Assembly: GCA_964540795.1 (NCBI GenBank)
Contig: CAZINX010000008.1
Span: forward strand, 1 to 64,000
Length of the DNA stretch: 64,000 bases
Source: Dichotomicrobium sp964540795
GTDB taxonomy: Bacteria > Pseudomonadota > Alphaproteobacteria > Rhizobiales > Rhodomicrobiaceae
Direction of reading: 5' to 3'
A program made the translations under genes and the position numbers. The notes beneath the pieces are model-generated. The model was not told the DNA's origin and ran no database searches. It saw nothing but the letters and a program-made list of their open reading frames with translations. Positions 61,398-64,000 of this stretch are shown here, one piece after another; the stretch's first letter is position 1; each line of letters opens with the position of its first letter.

Positions 61398-62342
61398 CTA
61401 CGGAACCGGCAGATTGAACACCCGCTCCGGGGTGAATTCGCCATGCGAGACCTCACCGAGCGCGACCAGCGTGCCGCGCATGGTGGCGTAGGCCTTGGCA
61501 TTGAGGATTGGCGCGTCGCGCCCGCGCAGCAGCACCGGCTGGCCGCGCCGCACGCGGGCCGCATCCTGTTGCGAGAGACGGATTTCGGGCAGGGCGGTCA
61601 GCGCCGTGTGCACCGGCGCAAGCAGCGCCCGCAGCGCCTCCGGGCTGGCCTCCGAGGCCGTTTCGATGTCTTCCAGCGTTACAGCCTCTTCCAGGCGGAA
61701 GCCGCCGACGCGCGTGCGCTCCAGCGCGCAGATATGACCGAGGCAGCCCAGAGCGCGGCCGAGGTCGCGGGCGATCGCGCGGACATAAGTGCCCCGGCCG
61801 CAATCGGCCTCGAAGACGCTGGTGTCGCGGTCGGGAATGTCGACGATCTCCAGCCGGTAAACCTCCACGGTGCGCGAGCGCAGCTCGAATGCTTCGCCCT
61901 CGCGGGCCAGGTCATAAGCGCGCGCGCCCTCAACTTTGACGGCGGAGAAGCGCGGCGGCGTCTGCTCGATTTCGCCGCGGAAGTCGTCCAGCGCCGCCTC
62001 GATCTGCTCGCGCGTCGGGCGGGTCTCATTTTCCTCGACGACCTCGCCTTCGCTGTCATCCGTGGTGGTTTCCGCGCCCCAGCGCACGGTGAAGCGATAG
62101 CCCTTCTCGGAGTCCACGGCGTAGGGGACGGTCTTGGTGGCCTCGCCAAAGGCGATCGGCAGCACGCCGGTGGCCAGCGGGTCGAGCGTGCCGGCATGGC
62201 CGGCCTTGCGCGCGTTGAACAGCCGCTTGACCTTGTTGAGCGCCGCGACCGAGGTCAGCCCGATTGGCTTGTTGAGTACCAGCCAGCCGTTGACCGTCGC
62301 GCGCTTGCTTCTTGATCCGCTCTTTGCCGGTTTTGACGCCAT
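61398..62342 (-). CDS. truB: tRNA pseudouridine(55) synthase
   Basis: This 314-residue enzyme makes the universal pseudouridine 55 of tRNA. The basic start (MASKPAKSGSRSKRATVNGW) leads to the catalytic motif KAGHAGTLDPLATGVLP with D54. RFTVRWGAETTTDDSEGE, QTPPRFSAVKVEGARAYDLA and RGTYVRAIARDLGRALG follow. It is preceded by rbfA with a 43-base gap and followed by rpsO. Confidence 0.97.
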   Translation of the reverse strand: MASKPAKSGSRSKRATVNGWLVLNKPIGLTSVAALNKVKRLFNARKAGHAGTLDPLATGVLPIAFGEATKTVPYAVDSEKGYRFTVRWGAETTTDDSEGEVVEENETRPTREQIEAALDDFRGEIEQTPPRFSAVKVEGARAYDLAREGEAFELRSRTVEVYRLEIVDIPDRDTSVFEADCGRGTYVRAIARDLGRALGCLGHICALERTRVGGFRLEEAVTLEDIETASEASPEALRALLAPVHTALTALPEIRLSQQDAARVRRGQPVLLRGRDAPILNAKAYATMRGTLVALGEVSHGEFTPERVFNLPVP

Positions 62343-62385
62343 GGGATTTGAAAATGTCTCGGGATTATCGGTTCGATGGCCGTGG

Positions 62386-62769
62386 CTAATCGAGGTCGCG
62401 CACCACCTCAGGAGACCGCAGAATTGCGTCGATCCGCTCGCCCGTGTCAATCGACGTGTCCGCCGCGAAGCGTAATTCGGGGATGTATTTCAGTTCGACG
62501 CGCCGACCAAGCTCGCCGCGCAGGAACTTCTTGTGCCGCGACAACGCCTCCAGCGCCTGCTCCGTCTGGTCTTGCGCGGTCTGGACGTAGACCGTAGCGT
62601 GGCGCATGTCCGGGCTGGGCGCGACCTGTGAGATCGTGATGCGCAGGTCGTTCAACTCCGGGTCCGCGATGTCGCCGCGCAGCAGGATGTCCGCCAGCGT
62701 ATGCCGCAGCATTTCGCCAACACGCAGCTGGCGCTGGGAGGGGCCTTTTGCGGCCGAGCGTTTTGCCAT
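62386..62769 (-). CDS. rbfA: 30S ribosome-binding factor A
   Basis: This 127-residue KH-like factor helps 16S rRNA 5' maturation and cold growth. It shows QRQLRVGEMLRHTLADILLR, DPELNDLRITISQVAPSPDM, RHATVYVQTAQD and LRGELGRRVELKYIPELRFA, all standard. GGAGG lies six bases before ATG 62769, which is preferred over ATG 62781. It lies between an unrelated membrane protein and truB. Confidence 0.96.
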   Translation of the reverse strand: MAKRSAAKGPSQRQLRVGEMLRHTLADILLRGDIADPELNDLRITISQVAPSPDMRHATVYVQTAQDQTEQALEALSRHKKFLRGELGRRVELKYIPELRFAADTSIDTGERIDAILRSPEVVRDLD

Positions 62770-62797
62770 TTTCGCCTCCATTGTTCCCGGTTTCGGC

Positions 62798-63193
62798 TCA
62801 GGCCAGCACGCCAACGCGATAAGCGTAGGCCGACAGGGCGAAGGCCGCCGTGCTGAAGATGCCGGCGTTTCGCGCGGCGAGCCAGCGTTGGCGGTCGGCG
62901 CGGTCCTCGGCGTCGGCCAGATGCCACGCCACCGGATAATAGATCGCCTGCGCGGCCAGCCCCGCTGCCAGCAGCCAGAGGCCCCATATGTTCAGCGCGG
63001 CCAGCGCCACGCCCGCAGACAAATAGATAACTCCGGCCACGATTGGGAAGGCCACCTGCCAGCGATCCGGTTCAGGCTTCAGGGTGATCCGTTCGATTGC
63101 CCGATTGAGAAGCCACTCCATGCGCGCGCTGCGAAACAGCAGGAAACCGCTCAGGATATAGAACGCGCCGAGCAGGCGGATGATCCATTCCAT
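62798..63193 (-). CDS. Small membrane protein between infB and rbfA
   Basis: This 131-residue protein has four hydrophobic segments: MEWIIRLLGAFYILSGFLLF, QVAFPIVAGVIYLSAGVALA, ALNIWGLWLLAAGLAAQAIY and GIFSTAAFALSAYAYRVGVL. A charged central loop (ERITLKPEPDR, then LADAEDRADRQRW) separates them. I do not recognise the family. It lies in the 460 bases between infB and rbfA, a spot where most bacteria have rbfA directly or a small DUF448 gene before infB. ATG 63193 gives the whole first helix; longer frames are Arg/Ser-rich nonsense. Probably real because of its clean hydrophobic periodicity. Confidence 0.7.
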   Translation of the reverse strand: MEWIIRLLGAFYILSGFLLFRSARMEWLLNRAIERITLKPEPDRWQVAFPIVAGVIYLSAGVALAALNIWGLWLLAAGLAAQAIYYPVAWHLADAEDRADRQRWLAARNAGIFSTAAFALSAYAYRVGVLA

Positions 63194-63230
63194 GGGTGGG
63201 GTCAGCCAGATTGCGCCGGAGTGCGCCGCC

Positions 63231-64000
63231 TTACAGCGAGCGCTCCACCTTCTCGACGCGGTAACACTCGATGATGTCGCCCGCGCGGATATCCTGATAA
63301 TTCTCGAAGGACATACCGCATTCCTGACCGACCTGGACCTCCTTGACCTCATCCTTGAAGCGCTTCAGCGTGGAAAGCTTGCCCTCGTGGATGACGACAT
63401 TGTCGCGGATCAGGCGCACGCCGGCGCCGCGCTCCACCTTGCCCTCGGTGACGCGGCAGCCAGCGACCTTGCCGACCTTGGTGATGTTGAACACCTCCAG
63501 GATTTCGGCGTTGCCGAGGAAGGTCTCGCGCAGCGTCGGTTCCAGCAGGCCGGACATCGCCGCTTTGATGTCGTCCACCAGGTCATAGATCACGTTGTAG
63601 TAACGGATCTCGATGCCTTCCTGCCGCGCGGCCTGACGCGCCTGCGCATTGGCGCGGACGTTGAAGCCGACCACCGCCGCCCCCGAGGCCTTCGCCAGCG
63701 TCACATCTGACTCGGTCACGCCGCCGACGCCGGCATGGACCACGCGCGCTTCGACCTCCTCGGTGCCGAGTTTTTCCAGTGCGGCGGTGATCGCCTCGAC
63801 CGAGCCCTGCACATCGCCCTTGATGATGAGCGGGAATTCCTTGGCGCCCTCTTCGCCGAGCTGGCTCATCATCTTTTCGAGCGAGCCGCGCGAGCCGGCG
63901 CCCGCCGCCCTGACCTCGCGCAGCTTGCGCTGGCGATAGTCGGTGATTTCGCGGGCGCGCGCCTCGTTCTCGACAACGGCGAACTGGTCGCCCGCCTCCG
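63231..64000 (-). CDS. infB: Translation initiation factor IF-2, C-terminal part
   Basis: This is the last 256 residues of IF-2, which brings fMet-tRNA to the ribosome; the N-terminus and G domain lie beyond the window. Visible are the coupling helix (VVENEARAREITDYRQRKLR), FPLIIKGDVQGSVEAI, LGTEEVEARVVHAGVGGVTE and SDVTLAKASGAAVVGFNVRA of domain III. KVERGAGVRLIRDNVVIHEG and the end GQECGMSFENYQDIRAGDII, typical of domain IV, follow. It heads the part of the nusA-infB operon in view. Confidence 0.97.
   Translation of the reverse strand, partial: EAGDQFAVVENEARAREITDYRQRKLREVRAAGAGSRGSLEKMMSQLGEEGAKEFPLIIKGDVQGSVEAITAALEKLGTEEVEARVVHAGVGGVTESDVTLAKASGAAVVGFNVRANAQARQAARQEGIEIRYYNVIYDLVDDIKAAMSGLLEPTLRETFLGNAEILEVFNITKVGKVAGCRVTEGKVERGAGVRLIRDNVVIHEGKLSTLKRFKDEVKEVQVGQECGMSFENYQDIRAGDIIECYRVEKVERSL

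Overview
The window is 64 kb of GC-rich (about two thirds GC by eye), densely packed bacterial chromosome. It looks like an alphaproteobacterium, most likely Hyphomicrobiales (Rhizobiales) or a close relative. The signs are a bacterial phosphatidylcholine synthase, a plant-type glutamate-cysteine ligase, the small families TIGR02301, DUF2093 and DUF4170, an hrcA-grpE plus dnaK/dnaJ layout with an alphaproteobacterial heat-shock promoter, and three kinds of palindromic intergenic repeat. Nearly everything is core housekeeping. I see no prophage, insertion sequence, CRISPR array, rRNA operon or toxin-antitoxin module.

Layout. 1-5.3 kb: the end of an AidB-like acyl-CoA dehydrogenase broken by an in-frame stop, an AEC permease, ruvX, a UPF0173 hydrolase, a small YadA-like trimeric autotransporter candidate and a secreted NTF2-like protein. 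5.4-10 kb: gatCA, a chorismate mutase, pcs, a TerC protein and pyrF. 10-17 kb: the chaperone locus (dnaJ, an FkbM methyltransferase, dnaK, alkB on the other strand, grpE, hrcA). 17-24 kb: rph-rdgB-hemW, an LpoA-like lipoprotein, rsmI, yraN and a MATE exporter. 24-29.8 kb: tRNA-Thr(CGU), a CARDB-like protein, a second MATE exporter, a DUF937-like protein, gshA and rsmE. 30-35 kb: ubiA, a cysQ-like phosphatase, DUF4170, a DUF374-WaaA fusion and lpxK. 35-45.6 kb: ileS-lspA-lipoprotein, a paired active/inactive M16 peptidase, and pgi-mutL. 45.7-58.6 kb: rsmD, a pseudouridine synthase, an unrecognised 377-residue protein, tadA, a patatin, purD, xseA, DUF2093, tag, ygfZ, pyrC, LysE and several small proteins. 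58.7-64 kb: the infB-(membrane protein)-rbfA-truB-rpsO-pnp translation and RNA-decay operon, read leftwards, with infB cut by the window edge.

How the genes work together. The largest themes are protein folding (DnaK/DnaJ/GrpE under HrcA and probably sigma-32), translation and RNA processing (GatCA, IleS, TadA, RsmI, RsmE, RsmD, TruB, RbfA, IF-2, S15, PNPase, RNase PH), and the cell envelope (Kdo transferase, LpxK, LspA, phosphatidylcholine synthase, LpoA-like and BamF-like lipoproteins). Smaller sets cover pyrimidine and purine synthesis (PyrF, PyrC, PurD) and DNA repair (MutL, AlkB, Tag, RuvX, XseA).

No clearly novel multigene system stands out. The most interesting items are: the small putative trimeric autotransporter with eight exact 10-residue repeats; the DUF374-WaaA gene fusion; a repeat family present as two copies in opposite orientation; a 45-residue internal duplication in XseA; a MATE gene whose Shine-Dalgarno sequence points at a GTA codon; an in-frame stop in the AidB-like gene; and a dyad between dnaK and alkB.
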